A DNA stretch of 64,000 bases from JAJEBT01 sp965214975 (lineage in GTDB: Bacteria > Pseudomonadota > Alphaproteobacteria > MPNO01 > UBA830), in the NCBI GenBank assembly GCA_965214975.1, contig OZ244055.1, forward strand, positions 3,100,001 to 3,164,000, written 5' to 3'. Under the pieces are notes generated by a model, which saw only the letters and a list, made by a program, of their open reading frames with translations, was not told the origin of the DNA and searched no databases. Both the position numbers and the translations under genes were made by a program. Below are positions 1-9,227 of this stretch, piece by piece (position 1 is the first letter of the stretch; every line of letters starts with the position of its first letter).

Positions 1-1
1 C

Positions 2-1666
2 GCCCGCGACCTGATCGCGCGGATTCTCGACCTGCCGGAGGACGGCGTGCGCGTGATCGCGCCCCATGTCGGCGGCGGCTTCGGACCCAAGTTCGTGTTC
101 TACCAGGAGGAGGCGGTCGTCCCCCTCGCGGCGAAGCTCCTGCGCCGGCCGGTCAAGTGGACGGAGGACCGGCGCGAGCACTTCACCGCGGCGACCATGG
201 AGCGCGACCAGCTGTGGTCCCTCGAGGCGGCGGTCGACGCCGACGGGCGGCTTCGGGGCGTGCGCGGAAACGTGCTCCACGACCACGGCGCCTACACGCC
301 CTACGGCATCAACCTCCCCTACAACGCGGCCACCAACTTTCTCGGGCCCTACGAGCTTCCCGCGCTCGCCCTCGACGTCAGCCTGGCGCTGACCAACATG
401 ACGCCGGTCACGCCGGTCCGCGGCGCCGGGCGCCCCCAGGGAACGTTCGCCATGGAGCGGCTGATGGACCGCATCGCCCGCGAACTCGGTCTCGACCGCG
501 CGGAGGTTCGCCGGCGCAACATGATCACGCCCGACCGGATGCCCTACGAGACGCCGGTCCGGACCCGTGACGGGTCCGCCATGACCTACGATTCGGGAGA
601 CTATCCGGCGGCCATGGAACGGGCGCTCGCCGAGGCCGGCTACGGGGATTTCGCGGCGCGCCAGCGGGCGGCCCGGGCCGAGGGCCGCCATGTCGGCATC
701 GGGGTCGCGAACTACGTCGAGGGCACCGGCCGCGGGCCGTTCGAATCGGCGGTGGTGCGGATCGGGCCGTCGGGGCGGGTCGCCGTCGCGACGGGGGCCA
801 CCGACCAGGGCCAGGGCCTGGCGACGGCGCTGGCGCAGGTCTGCGCGGCGCGGCTCGGCGTCGGCCTCCGGGACGTCGACGTGGCGTGCGGGGACACGGG
901 GCCGGTGTCGCTCGGCCTCGGCGCGTTCGCGAGCCGCCAGGCGGTGACCGCGGGCTCGTCGGTGCACGTCGCGGCGGGCGAGGTCCGCGAGAAGGCGCTG
1001 CGCGTGGCCGCCCATCTGCTCGAGGTCGCCGAGGACGATCTCGAGATCGCGGACGGGCGGATCTCGGTGCGGGGCGTCGCCGGCATGTCGGTCGGGCTCG
1101 GCGACGTCGCGCGGGCGGTCCAGGGCATGCCGGGCTTCTCGCTCCCGGGCGGGGTCGAGCCGGGCATGGAGGCCACGGCGCATTTCTCGCCGGAAAACCT
1201 CACCTACTGCAACGGCGCCCATGTCGCCGAGGTCGAGGTCGACCCCGGCACCGGCCGGGTTTCGGTGCTCGGCTACGTCATCGTCCACGACAGCGGCCGC
1301 CTCATCAACCCGGCGATCGTCGACGGGCAGGTCGCCGGCGGCGCCGTCCACGGCCTCGGCTGCACGCTTCTCGAGCGCATGGTCTACGACGGCCGGGGGC
1401 AGCCCCGGACGACGAATTTCGGGGACTACCTGCTGCCGGCCGCGCCGGAGACCCCGCGCCTGGACATCGTCCACATGGAAAGCCCGACGCCGCTCAACCC
1501 GCTCGGCGTGAAGGGAGCCGGCGAAGGCGGCGTCATTCCCGTGGCCGCGGCGGTCGCCTCGGCGGTCGAGCACGCGCTCGCGCCCTGGAACGTGGTCGTG
1601 GACGAGCTTCCCGTCCGGCCCGAGCGCGTCGTGGAAATGCTGCGAAGCGCCGGCGGCGCGCACTGA
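2..1666 (+). CDS. Aerobic-type molybdopterin dehydrogenase large subunit (xanthine dehydrogenase family), 5'-truncated
   Basis: The reading frame is open at the window edge, so the N-terminus lies outside; about 554 residues are visible. The protein should bind the molybdopterin cytosine dinucleotide cofactor and hydroxylate or oxidise a small organic substrate in the cytoplasm, working with FAD and [2Fe-2S] subunits. Seen in sequence: the Gly-rich motif GGGFGPK near the visible start, RGAGRPQ (a variant of the usual RGAGRPE), and GVKGAGEGG near the C-terminus, whose Glu is the family's catalytic base. The CO dehydrogenase active-site loop (AYxCSFR) is not in the visible part, so it should not be called CoxL. 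The substrate cannot be told. It converges on the flavoprotein pair downstream, which is on the other strand. Confidence 0.88.
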   Translation, partial: ARDLIARILDLPEDGVRVIAPHVGGGFGPKFVFYQEEAVVPLAAKLLRRPVKWTEDRREHFTAATMERDQLWSLEAAVDADGRLRGVRGNVLHDHGAYTPYGINLPYNAATNFLGPYELPALALDVSLALTNMTPVTPVRGAGRPQGTFAMERLMDRIARELGLDRAEVRRRNMITPDRMPYETPVRTRDGSAMTYDSGDYPAAMERALAEAGYGDFAARQRAARAEGRHVGIGVANYVEGTGRGPFESAVVRIGPSGRVAVATGATDQGQGLATALAQVCAARLGVGLRDVDVACGDTGPVSLGLGAFASRQAVTAGSSVHVAAGEVREKALRVAAHLLEVAEDDLEIADGRISVRGVAGMSVGLGDVARAVQGMPGFSLPGGVEPGMEATAHFSPENLTYCNGAHVAEVEVDPGTGRVSVLGYVIVHDSGRLINPAIVDGQVAGGAVHGLGCTLLERMVYDGRGQPRTTNFGDYLLPAAPETPRLDIVHMESPTPLNPLGVKGAGEGGVIPVAAAVASAVEHALAPWNVVVDELPVRPERVVEMLRSAGGAH

Positions 1667-1677
1667 CGGCGGAGCGC

Positions 1678-2052
1678 TCAGGCGTCGCCGGGCGGAGCGG
1701 AACCCTCCCCTTCCGGCGACGCCCGCAGCCTCTCCTTGGGGGGAACGATGTCGGTGACGAGATCCCTGACGAGGGTCTTGTTCGGAAGCGGGCCGACCGT
1801 CGCGCCCTTCGGCGTCAGCCGCGCCGTGCAGGCGTAGCGGGTCTCGCCGTCGACGCTGACCATGCACTCCTTGCAGGCGTTGGCGTTGATGCAGCTGTAG
1901 CGGAAGGCGATCGACGAATCGACGTGGTTCCGCAGCCAGACGACGGCATCGAGCACCGACATGCCCTCGCGGTAGGGCACGTCGTGCGTCTCGAGGCGCG
2001 GCGGCTCCCCCGGCCCGCCGCGCTGCAGCGTGAGGGCGACCGTCGCCGTCAC
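1678..2052 (-). CDS. Short [2Fe-2S] ferredoxin-like protein (SdhB/FrdB N-terminal domain only)
   Basis: This 124-residue protein has a beta-grasp [2Fe-2S] domain. It resembles the first half of succinate dehydrogenase or fumarate reductase iron-sulfur subunits but lacks the C-terminal [4Fe-4S]/[3Fe-4S] half. The cluster ligands are visible in CINANACKEC followed by a fourth Cys in RYACTARL, about eleven residues on. The GTG start overlaps the stop of the flavoprotein gene in a GTGA, indicating translational coupling, so the two very probably form an electron-transfer pair. The partner redox chain is unknown. An ordinary ferredoxin is less likely because of the SdhB-like spacing and context. 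Confidence 0.82.
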   Translation of the reverse strand: MTATVALTLQRGGPGEPPRLETHDVPYREGMSVLDAVVWLRNHVDSSIAFRYSCINANACKECMVSVDGETRYACTARLTPKGATVGPLPNKTLVRDLVTDIVPPKERLRASPEGEGSAPPGDA

Positions 2053-3737
2053 GGCGCCGGCCCGCCGCCGTCCGCCGGACCGAAGTCGGAGACGAGCGCG
2101 CCGTCGCCGTCGAGGCGGAGACGCTGGCTGCGTTCCTGCGCGGGGTCGGTTCCGGGGAAGTCCTCGCGCTGGTGCGCGCCCCGGCTTTCCGTGCGCCGGA
2201 GCGCGGCGAGGGCCACGGACTCCGCGACCAGAAGCGCCGACCGCAGGTCGAGCCAGTCGAGAAACGCCAGGTCGAACGCGCCGGCCGCGGGCGGCAGGAG
2301 CCCGTCGAGTTCCCGGCGCCAGGCGCGGACGCGCTCGAGCGCGGCCGCCAGGCGGGGGCCGGTCCTCAGCACGCCGACGTCGTCCCACATGAGCGCCTGC
2401 AGGGCGGTCCACATCTCGCCGAGCGCCACGCCGCCCGCCGGGCCGGCTTCCCGCGCCGCCGCCGGGAGGAGCGCGTTCGCCGCGGCGTCCGACCATGCCG
2501 CCGGGCGTCCGGCGGCGCGGGCCGCGGCGAAGCGGCCGGCGCGCTCGCCGAAGACGAAGGCCTCCGGGATCGCGTTTCCCGACAGCCGGTTCGCGCCGTT
2601 GGCGCCGCCCACGGCCTCGCCGGCGGCGTAGAGGCCGGGCACCGAGGTCTCCATGCGCTCGTTCACCGCGACGCCGCCCATGTGGTAGTGCGCGATCGGG
2701 GACACCTCGACCGGCCGGCGGGTCAGGTCGATGCCGTTCCCGGCCAGCCGGTCGACGACCGGTCCGAACGCCTCGCGCAGGCGTTCTTCCGGCACGTGCT
2801 CGAAACTCAGGAAAACGCCGCCGTTCTCGGTGGCGCGGCCGGCCTCCGCCTCCTTGGTGATCGCGTAGGAGACGATGTCCCGCGTGGTGACGTACCGGCC
2901 GCTGTCCTCGCCCCCGTAGGCGTGGACGAATTCCTCGCCCTCGGCGTTGAGGAGCCGGCCCCCGAGCTTGTAGCGGAAGGGATCCCACATGATCGGGTCC
3001 ATGCCGACGAGGCGCGGCGCGAGATGGCCGATCGGGAAGAACTGCGGGAACTCCATGTCGACGAGCCGGGCGCCCGCGCGGAGCGCCAGCGCGTAGCCGT
3101 CCCCGTTCATGTTGGCCGAGGCGCTGTTGCGCCTGTAGAGGCGGGTCAGCCCGCCGGCGGCCAGCACCACGGCCTGCGCCGAGACGGCGACGGGACTGCC
3201 GTCGTCGACGCTGAATCCGACGGCGCCGGCCGCCGTGCCGTCGGCCACCACGACGTCGCTGATCGCGAGCCCGCCGACGCGCGCGACCGCGGCTTCGCGC
3301 GCGGTCCGGGTGCGGAGGCATTTGGCGACGGCGGGGCCGGTGTTCAGGAAATCGACGTAGACGCAGCGCGGCGCGCTGTGGCCGGGCGCGGCGACGCCGA
3401 CGATCCGGCCGTCCTTGCGCGCCCAGCCGACCTTCCAGCCGTCCATTTCGCGGATGCGCGCCACCGCCTCCTCGCAGAGGATCGCGGCGAGGGCCTCGTC
3501 GCAGAGCCCGCGGCCGGCCGCGAGCGTGTCCTCGAGATGGCGGGTCCAGTGGTCCGGATGGTGCTCGCCGAGCGCCGCCGCCGTGGTCATCTGGGCCATG
3601 ATGGTGGCGCCGCCGCGGCCGATCATGCTCTTGTCGGCGAGCACGACCTCGGCGCCGTTGCGCGCCGCCGCGATCGCGGCGTACATGCCGGCGCCCCCGG
3701 CCCCGACGACGAGGACGTCCGTTCGGAGGCGAATCAT
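2049..3737 (-). CDS. FAD-binding fumarate reductase/succinate dehydrogenase-type flavoprotein
   Basis: A 562-residue flavoprotein of the SdhA/FrdA/NadB/AprA superfamily. The N-terminus carries the dinucleotide-binding motif VVGAGGAGMYAA, a second FAD element lies at GLYAAGEAVGGANGANRL, and HYHMGG resembles the SdhA substrate-site His region. The stretch after the first beta-alpha-beta unit reads GRGGATIMAQ, where true SdhA has the His that covalently holds FAD; it is missing here, so FAD is probably non-covalent. Together with the coupled [2Fe-2S] protein this makes a soluble two-subunit oxidoreductase with no membrane anchor genes nearby. Substrate unknown; a role beside the neighbouring molybdenum dehydrogenase is only a guess from position. 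Confidence 0.83.
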   Translation of the reverse strand: MIRLRTDVLVVGAGGAGMYAAIAAARNGAEVVLADKSMIGRGGATIMAQMTTAAALGEHHPDHWTRHLEDTLAAGRGLCDEALAAILCEEAVARIREMDGWKVGWARKDGRIVGVAAPGHSAPRCVYVDFLNTGPAVAKCLRTRTAREAAVARVGGLAISDVVVADGTAAGAVGFSVDDGSPVAVSAQAVVLAAGGLTRLYRRNSASANMNGDGYALALRAGARLVDMEFPQFFPIGHLAPRLVGMDPIMWDPFRYKLGGRLLNAEGEEFVHAYGGEDSGRYVTTRDIVSYAITKEAEAGRATENGGVFLSFEHVPEERLREAFGPVVDRLAGNGIDLTRRPVEVSPIAHYHMGGVAVNERMETSVPGLYAAGEAVGGANGANRLSGNAIPEAFVFGERAGRFAAARAAGRPAAWSDAAANALLPAAAREAGPAGGVALGEMWTALQALMWDDVGVLRTGPRLAAALERVRAWRRELDGLLPPAAGAFDLAFLDWLDLRSALLVAESVALAALRRTESRGAHQREDFPGTDPAQERSQRLRLDGDGALVSDFGPADGGGPAP

Positions 3738-3839
3738 CGGGAAACGCCGCCGAAGCGGCACGGGCTGAACCGGAGAGCGACGAGCATGGAGCGAACCTTG
3801 CGCCGGAGCCCGCCCCGTGTAGCACGGAACGGCGGTTCC

Positions 3840-3983
3840 GTTCCAGCGCGGAACGGTCCCGCGCCGCGGTTCCGGACCGGATCCGGCCGACCGGCGGCGC
3901 CCCCGGAGCCCGCGGACCGCCGTGACGGCGCCGCCGGGACCGCGCCGCCTGGAGCGGATGCCCGGCCGGCGCGGGACCGTCCT
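3840..3983 (-). repeat. Dispersed intergenic repeat, copy 1
   Basis: Read on the minus strand, this segment matches the copy at 31225-31385. Shared stretches include CATCCGCTCCAGGCGGC and GGCCGGATCCGG, in the same order, with roughly 85% identity by eye over the first 75 bases. It sits wholly between genes. Confidence 0.65.
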
Positions 3984-4003
3984 GCCGGAATTCGTTTTCG
4001 GGC

Positions 4004-4031
4004 TTGAATCGCGTGGCCTGCCCGATACATT
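4004..4031 (+). promoter_or_regulatory. Candidate sigma70 promoter for tkt-gap-pgk
   Basis: TTGAAT at 4004-4009 and TACATT at 4026-4031, separated by 16 bases, lie about 100 bases before the tkt start. Called by eye. Confidence 0.45.
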
Positions 4032-4128
4032 GTCGCCGGAGGCCCGGTGCGCGCCTCGCCCCGCGATGCCTCCCGTGACCACCCCGCCGCCGCCCGCGGC
4101 AGCGGCGATTTCCAGGAAGCGTTGCGTC

Positions 4129-6108
4129 GTGTCCGACACGTCCCTCGACCACCGCCGCATGGCCGACGCGATTCGCGTTCTGGCGATGGACGCCGTCCAG
4201 GCCGCGAACAGCGGCCATCCCGGCATGCCCATGGGCGCCGCCGACGTCGCGACGGTGCTGTTCGCCCGCTATCTCAAGCACGACCCGGCCGATCCGGACT
4301 GGCCCGACCGCGACCGCTTCGTGCTGTCGGCGGGCCACGGCTCGATGCTGCTCTACGCGCTGCTCCATCTCACCGGTTACGCCGACATCACGATCGACGA
4401 GATCCGCAGGTTCCGCCAGCTCGGCAGCCGCACCGCGGGTCATCCCGAACACGGCTCCGCGGGCGGCATCGAGGTCACCACCGGGCCGCTCGGGCAGGGC
4501 TTCGGGGCGGCGGTCGGGATGGCGATCGCGGAGCGTTCCATGAACGCGCGCTTCGGCGACGATCTCGTCGATCACAGGGTCTGGGTGCTGGCCTCGGACG
4601 GCGATCTCATGGAGGGGATCAGCCACGAGTCGGCCGCGCTCGCGGGCCGTCTCGCCCTCGACCGCCTCGTCGTCCTCCACGACGACAACCACGTGTCCAT
4701 CGACGGCGATACCGGCCTCAGCATGTCGGACGACGTCCGGAAACGGTTCGCGGCCTGCGGCTGGGACGTCCGGAGCTGCGACGGGCACGATCCGGAGGCG
4801 CTGGCCGCCGCGCTCGACGGCGCGCTCGCGGCTTCCGCCCCCGCGCTCGTCGCCTGCCGCACGGTCATCGGCCGGGGCGCGCCGACCAAGGCCGGCACGG
4901 CGGGCTCCCACGGCGCCCCGCTCGGAGACGGGGAGATCGCCGGCGCCCGCGCGGCCCTCGACTGGCCCCACGCACCGTTCGAGGTGCCCGGCGACATCCT
5001 GTCGGCGTGGCGTGCCGCCGGCCGCCGCGGGGCCGCCGCCCGGAAGGCGTGGAGCGAGCGGCGCGACCGCTCGGCGCTCGGCGGCGAGTTCGACCGGGCG
5101 GCGGCGGGCCGGCTTCCCGAAGGCTGGGAGCGGCGGATCGCGGAGACCGGGAAGGCGTTCTGCGACGAGGCGCCGTCGGTGGCGACCCGCGTCTCCTCGG
5201 GCCGGGTGCTCGACGCGCTCGCGCCGGCCGTGACCGAGCTGATCGGAGGATCGGCCGACCTCACCGGATCCAACAACACGCGGGCGGCGGGCATGGAACG
5301 CCTCGAGCCGCCCGCCTTCGCGGGCCGCTACATCCACTACGGCGTGCGCGAGCACGGCATGGCCGCGGCCATGAACGGCATGGCGTTGCACGGCGGCGTG
5401 ATCCCCTATGCCGGGACGTTCCTGATCTTCTCCGACTACATGCGCCCGTCAATCCGCCTCGCCGCCCTGATGGGGCTTCGCGTGATCCTCGTCCTGACGC
5501 ACGATTCGATCGGCCTCGGCGAGGACGGACCGACCCACCAGCCGGTCGAGCATCTGGCGAGCCTGCGCGCGATGCCCAACGTGCGGGTGTTCCGCCCCGC
5601 CGACGCGGTGGAGGTCGCCGAGTGCTGGCATCTGGCGCTCGAATGCGCCGACGGGCCTTCGGTGCTGGCGCTCACCCGCCAGAGCGTGCCGGCGCTGCGG
5701 ACCGAGCACCGCTCCGAGAATCTCTGCCGGCGGGGCGGCTACGTGCTGGCCGAAGGAACCGGCCCGCGACGCGCCACGCTGCTCGCGACCGGTTCGGAGG
5801 TGTCCGTCGCGATGGCCGCGCGCGGCCTGCTGGAGGCCGAGGGCGTGTCGACGGCGGTGGCGTCGATGCCGTGCTGGGAGCTGTTCGCGGAACAGGACGA
5901 GGCGGCGAGGAACGAGGTGCTCGGCGAGGGGACCGTCAGGGTTGCCGTGGAGGCCGCGGCGTCGCTCGGATGGGAACGGTGGACGGGAGCCGGCGGCGGC
6001 TTCGTCGGCATGACCGGGTTCGGCGCGTCGGCGCCCGCCGGAGAACTCTACGAGCATTTCGGGATCACCCCGGCCGCGGTCGCGGCCGAGGTCAGAAGCC
6101 GGCTCTGA
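4129..6108 (+). CDS. tkt: Transketolase
   Basis: A 659-residue thiamine-diphosphate enzyme that moves two-carbon ketol units between sugar phosphates in the pentose phosphate or Calvin cycle. Family landmarks are present: SGHPG near the N-terminus, GHGSMLLY, the ThDP motif SDGDLMEG running on to DDNHVSIDGDT, and GEDGPTHQPVE in the pyrimidine domain. The frame stays open upstream, but the GTG at 4129 is preferred: it is preceded by AGGAAG nine bases away and gives the usual length and N-terminus. gap and pgk follow on the same strand, so this is a central carbon operon read from the promoter at 4004-4031. Confidence 0.95.
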   Translation: MSDTSLDHRRMADAIRVLAMDAVQAANSGHPGMPMGAADVATVLFARYLKHDPADPDWPDRDRFVLSAGHGSMLLYALLHLTGYADITIDEIRRFRQLGSRTAGHPEHGSAGGIEVTTGPLGQGFGAAVGMAIAERSMNARFGDDLVDHRVWVLASDGDLMEGISHESAALAGRLALDRLVVLHDDNHVSIDGDTGLSMSDDVRKRFAACGWDVRSCDGHDPEALAAALDGALAASAPALVACRTVIGRGAPTKAGTAGSHGAPLGDGEIAGARAALDWPHAPFEVPGDILSAWRAAGRRGAAARKAWSERRDRSALGGEFDRAAAGRLPEGWERRIAETGKAFCDEAPSVATRVSSGRVLDALAPAVTELIGGSADLTGSNNTRAAGMERLEPPAFAGRYIHYGVREHGMAAAMNGMALHGGVIPYAGTFLIFSDYMRPSIRLAALMGLRVILVLTHDSIGLGEDGPTHQPVEHLASLRAMPNVRVFRPADAVEVAECWHLALECADGPSVLALTRQSVPALRTEHRSENLCRRGGYVLAEGTGPRRATLLATGSEVSVAMAARGLLEAEGVSTAVASMPCWELFAEQDEAARNEVLGEGTVRVAVEAAASLGWERWTGAGGGFVGMTGFGASAPAGELYEHFGITPAAVAAEVRSRL

Positions 6109-6160
6109 CGGGCCGGCCCGTGTTCGGCAGGCGCCGGAGCGCACAACGAGGGGAACGGAC

Positions 6161-7171
6161 ATGACGGTACGGGTTGCCATCAACGGTTTCGGGCGGATCG
6201 GCCGCCTCACGCTGCGCGCGGCGATCGAGTCCCAACGCGAGGATCTCGAGTTCGTGGCCGTCAACGATCTCGGTTCGGTGGAGATGAACGCCCACCTTCT
6301 GCAGTACGACAGCACCCACGGGCGGTTTCCGCGGAAGGTCCGGCACACCGGATCCTCGATCGACGCAGGCGCCGGCCCGATCAAGGTCTTCGCCGAGCGC
6401 GATCCCGGCGACCTGCCCTGGGACAGGCTCGGGGTCGACGTGGTGCTCGAATGCACGGGCCTGTTCACCAGGCGCGAGCAGGCGGAACGGCATCTCAAGG
6501 CGGGCGCGCGGCGGGTGCTGGTCTCGGCGCCGGCTTCCGGCGAGGATCTGACGGTGGTCTACGGCGTCAACGACAACAGGCTCCGGAAGTCCCACCGCGT
6601 CGTGTCCAACGCGTCGTGCACGACCAACTGCCTCGCGCCGGTGGCGGCGGTGATGCACAAGGCGGTGGGCATCCAGCGCGGCTACATGACGACCGTGCAT
6701 GCCTACACGGGCGACCAGCGCATTCTCGACACCCTGCACGGGGATCCGCGCCGGGCGCGCGCGGCGGCGCACTCGATCATCCCGACGTCGACCGGTGCCG
6801 CCAAGGCCGTCGGCCGCGTCCTGCCGGAGCTCGACGGCAAGCTCGACGGCACGGCGGTCCGGGTGCCGACCGCGAACGTGTCGATGATCGACTTCAATTT
6901 CGTCCCGGGGCGGAAGACCACGGCCGGCGAGATCAACGACGCCGCCAGGAAGGCGGCGCGCAGCCGCCGCCTCAAGGGCATTCTGGAGATCAACGCGGCG
7001 CCGCTCGTGTCGGAGGACTTCAACCACGATCCCGCGTCGTCGGTGTTCGACGTGACCCAGACCCAGGTGATCGACGGCCGGTTCGTCCGCGTGCTGAGCT
7101 GGTACGACAACGAATGGGGGTTCTCCAACCGCATGCTCGACACCGCCGTGGCCATGGGGCGGCTCGGCTGA
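6161..7171 (+). CDS. gap: Glyceraldehyde-3-phosphate dehydrogenase, type I
   Basis: A 336-residue cytosolic enzyme that oxidises glyceraldehyde 3-phosphate to 1,3-bisphosphoglycerate with NAD(P), or runs in reverse. It shows the N-terminal Rossmann motif INGFGRIGR, the catalytic cysteine in SNASCTTNCLAP, and the C-terminal WYDNEWGFSNRM. GAGGGG lies before the ATG. The 52-base gap from tkt and 17-base gap to pgk indicate one operon. Coenzyme preference cannot be fixed by eye. Confidence 0.97.
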   Translation: MTVRVAINGFGRIGRLTLRAAIESQREDLEFVAVNDLGSVEMNAHLLQYDSTHGRFPRKVRHTGSSIDAGAGPIKVFAERDPGDLPWDRLGVDVVLECTGLFTRREQAERHLKAGARRVLVSAPASGEDLTVVYGVNDNRLRKSHRVVSNASCTTNCLAPVAAVMHKAVGIQRGYMTTVHAYTGDQRILDTLHGDPRRARAAAHSIIPTSTGAAKAVGRVLPELDGKLDGTAVRVPTANVSMIDFNFVPGRKTTAGEINDAARKAARSRRLKGILEINAAPLVSEDFNHDPASSVFDVTQTQVIDGRFVRVLSWYDNEWGFSNRMLDTAVAMGRLG

Positions 7172-7188
7172 TCCGGCGCCGCCGGCCG

Positions 7189-8379
7189 ATGGCCCGCAGG
7201 AGCCTGGACGACCTCGATCCCGCGGGCAGGCGGATCTTCCTGCGCGCCGACCTGAACGTGCCGGTCCGGGACGGCAAGGTCGCCGACGCGACCCGCATCG
7301 ACCGGCTCGCGCCGACCGTGGGCGAGCTCGCCGGCGCCGGCGGGACGGTGATCGTGGCCTCGCATTTCGGCCGGCCCGGCGGCCGGCCCGACCCGGCTCT
7401 CTCCCTCGCCCCCGTCGCGGGCGCGCTGTCGTCCGCGCTCGGCGGCCGGGCGGTGGCGTTCGCCTCCGACTGCGTCGGCCCGCCGGCCGAGCGGGCGGCG
7501 GCCGAGGCGGGGCCGGGGGGCGTGGCGCTGCTGGAGAACCTGCGCTTCCATGCCGGCGAGGAGGCCAACGATCCGGCGTTCGCGCAAAGGCTTGCCGCGG
7601 TCGCGGACATCTACGTCAACGACGCCTTTTCCGCGTCCCACCGGGCCCATGCCTCGATCGACGCTCTGGCACGCCTGCTTCCGGCCGCCGCCGGGCGGCT
7701 GATGGAGGCGGAGCTCGCGGCGCTCGAAGGGGCGCTCGACAACCCGGAGCGGCCAGCCTGCGCGATCGTCGGCGGGGCGAAGATCTCCACCAAGCTCGAC
7801 CTTCTGGAGAACCTGGCCGGGCGGTTCGACGCGCTCGTGATCGGCGGCGCGATGGCGAACACGTTTCTTCACGCGCTCGGGACGGATGTCGGCGCGTCGC
7901 TCTGCGAACGCGACATGGCGGACACGGCGCGCTCCGTTCTTGCCGCCGCCGATGCCGCGAACTGCGAGATCGTGCTGCCCTCGGACGTCGTCGTCGCGGC
8001 GGGACTCGATGACGGCGCGGTCGCGCAAGCGGTTCCGGTCGGGGCGGTGCCCTCCGGAACGATGATCCTCGATATCGGGCCGGACAGCGCGGAAGGGCTG
8101 GCGGCCCGCCTCGGCGGCATGAAGACGCTGATCTGGAACGGCCCTCTGGGCGCTTTCGAGAACCCGCCCTTCGACGCGGCGACGACGCGCGTGGCGCGCG
8201 TCGTCGCCGAACTGACCGCGGCCGGCGTCCTCGACAGCGTGGCGGGCGGCGGCGACACGGTGGCCGCCCTGGCGGCGGCGGGGGCGGCGGACCGGTTCTC
8301 CTACGTGTCCACGGCCGGCGGCGCGTTCCTAGAATGGCTCGAGGGCAGGACGCTTCCCGGGGTGGCGGCGCTCGGGTGA
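7189..8379 (+). CDS. pgk: Phosphoglycerate kinase
   Basis: A 396-residue kinase exchanging phosphate between 1,3-bisphosphoglycerate and ADP. Motifs are FLRADLNVP near the N-terminus, SHFGRPGG, VNDAFSASHRAHAS, the nucleotide-domain GGAKISTKL, IWNGPLGAFE, and the C-terminal GGGDTVAAL. The ATG at 7189 was chosen because the protein then starts close to the conserved sequence; an upstream open frame is only the shadow of gap. It is last in the tkt-gap-pgk operon and converges on the ferritin-like gene with only 13 bases between stops. Confidence 0.97.
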   Translation: MARRSLDDLDPAGRRIFLRADLNVPVRDGKVADATRIDRLAPTVGELAGAGGTVIVASHFGRPGGRPDPALSLAPVAGALSSALGGRAVAFASDCVGPPAERAAAEAGPGGVALLENLRFHAGEEANDPAFAQRLAAVADIYVNDAFSASHRAHASIDALARLLPAAAGRLMEAELAALEGALDNPERPACAIVGGAKISTKLDLLENLAGRFDALVIGGAMANTFLHALGTDVGASLCERDMADTARSVLAAADAANCEIVLPSDVVVAAGLDDGAVAQAVPVGAVPSGTMILDIGPDSAEGLAARLGGMKTLIWNGPLGAFENPPFDAATTRVARVVAELTAAGVLDSVAGGGDTVAALAAAGAADRFSYVSTAGGAFLEWLEGRTLPGVAALG

Positions 8380-8392
8380 GCGCGGCCCGAGG

Positions 8393-9121
8393 TCAGCGCC
8401 GCGCGTTTTCGGCGATGAAGGCGTCTATCTCCCCGGGGGTCATCGCCCCCGGGAACATCTCGGCGCGCATGCGGACCCGCTGCATGCTGATCTCGCGCAC
8501 CGTCTCGGTCATGCGCGCGAGATCCCCGTCCGACGAGATCAGCGCGACGCACACCCTGGCCTGTTCGGCGTAGTGGTCCCTCTCGTCGTCGTAGATGATC
8601 CGCATGGCGCGGGCCGTCATGTCGTTGACCGTCGACCCCGAGAGTCTCGCGCCCTCGCGGAACAGCCGGGCGCCGCCGCCCTCGGTGAAGCCGACCGCGG
8701 CCCTGGCCAGCGGGTCGCCGCCGTCGACGTGGCGCCGGCGCAGCTCGCCGAGCCTTTTTTCCTGCGGCATCTGCACGGTGTCGCCGGCCGTGATCCGGCG
8801 CCCCGCCACGTGCTCGAAGATGTCCGCGAGGAGCACGTAGTGGTGGAACTCGTCGGCCAGCTGCAGCAGCAGGAAGTGGTAGTCGTGGCGGCTGATGGTC
8901 CGGTCGATGTCCGGGAAGCTGTCGGCGAGATCCTTCAGTTCCCGATGGAGGCCGTTGAAGTATCCGTCCACCGGATTGAGTTCCTTCCACAGCTGGGCCC
9001 GGAGATAGAACAGGTGATCCTCGTCCGTGGCCCGGGCGAAGAAGCGTTTCGCGATCTCGCCCTCGCATTCCCAGTAGGGCCAGGCGGCGTCGACGAGCGC
9101 CTGCTCGAATCTTTCTGTCAT
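8393..9121 (-). CDS. Putative ferritin-like di-iron protein
   Basis: A 242-residue, mostly helical protein I do not recognise by name. Two ExxH motifs, EFHH in LADEFHHYVLL and ERDH in DDERDHYAEQ, lie about 110 residues apart, and a lone Glu sits in WECEGEIAKRF. That pattern is typical of carboxylate-bridged di-iron four-helix bundles (ferritin-like or iron-dependent oxygenase folds). There is no signal peptide. The ATG at 9121 is preferred, with a GGGA element upstream; an in-frame ATG at 9187 would add 22 unstructured residues. It is transcribed alone, away from rho. The di-iron assignment is inference from motifs. Confidence 0.6.
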   Translation of the reverse strand: MTERFEQALVDAAWPYWECEGEIAKRFFARATDEDHLFYLRAQLWKELNPVDGYFNGLHRELKDLADSFPDIDRTISRHDYHFLLLQLADEFHHYVLLADIFEHVAGRRITAGDTVQMPQEKRLGELRRRHVDGGDPLARAAVGFTEGGGARLFREGARLSGSTVNDMTARAMRIIYDDERDHYAEQARVCVALISSDGDLARMTETVREISMQRVRMRAEMFPGAMTPGEIDAFIAENARR

Positions 9122-9227
9122 CGGACGGTCCCGCGCGTTCGGTTCGGGGAGAGGGGCCATTATAGGCGCCGCCGCGCCGTCCGCCATCGCCTCGCGGATC
9201 CGTTCCGCCCCGAACGTCGAAGGGTCG

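Larger units (their letters stand above)
3738..4128. other. Divergent intergenic region with promoter and repeat copy
   Basis: The gap between the flavoprotein gene and tkt holds a dispersed intergenic repeat copy (about 3840-3983) and a sigma70-like promoter facing tkt. I see no convincing gene in it. Confidence 0.6.

Noticed and set aside
2..1666. CO dehydrogenase large subunit (CoxL)
   Set aside because: The diagnostic active-site loop is not visible in this truncated part and the rest is generic for the xanthine dehydrogenase family.
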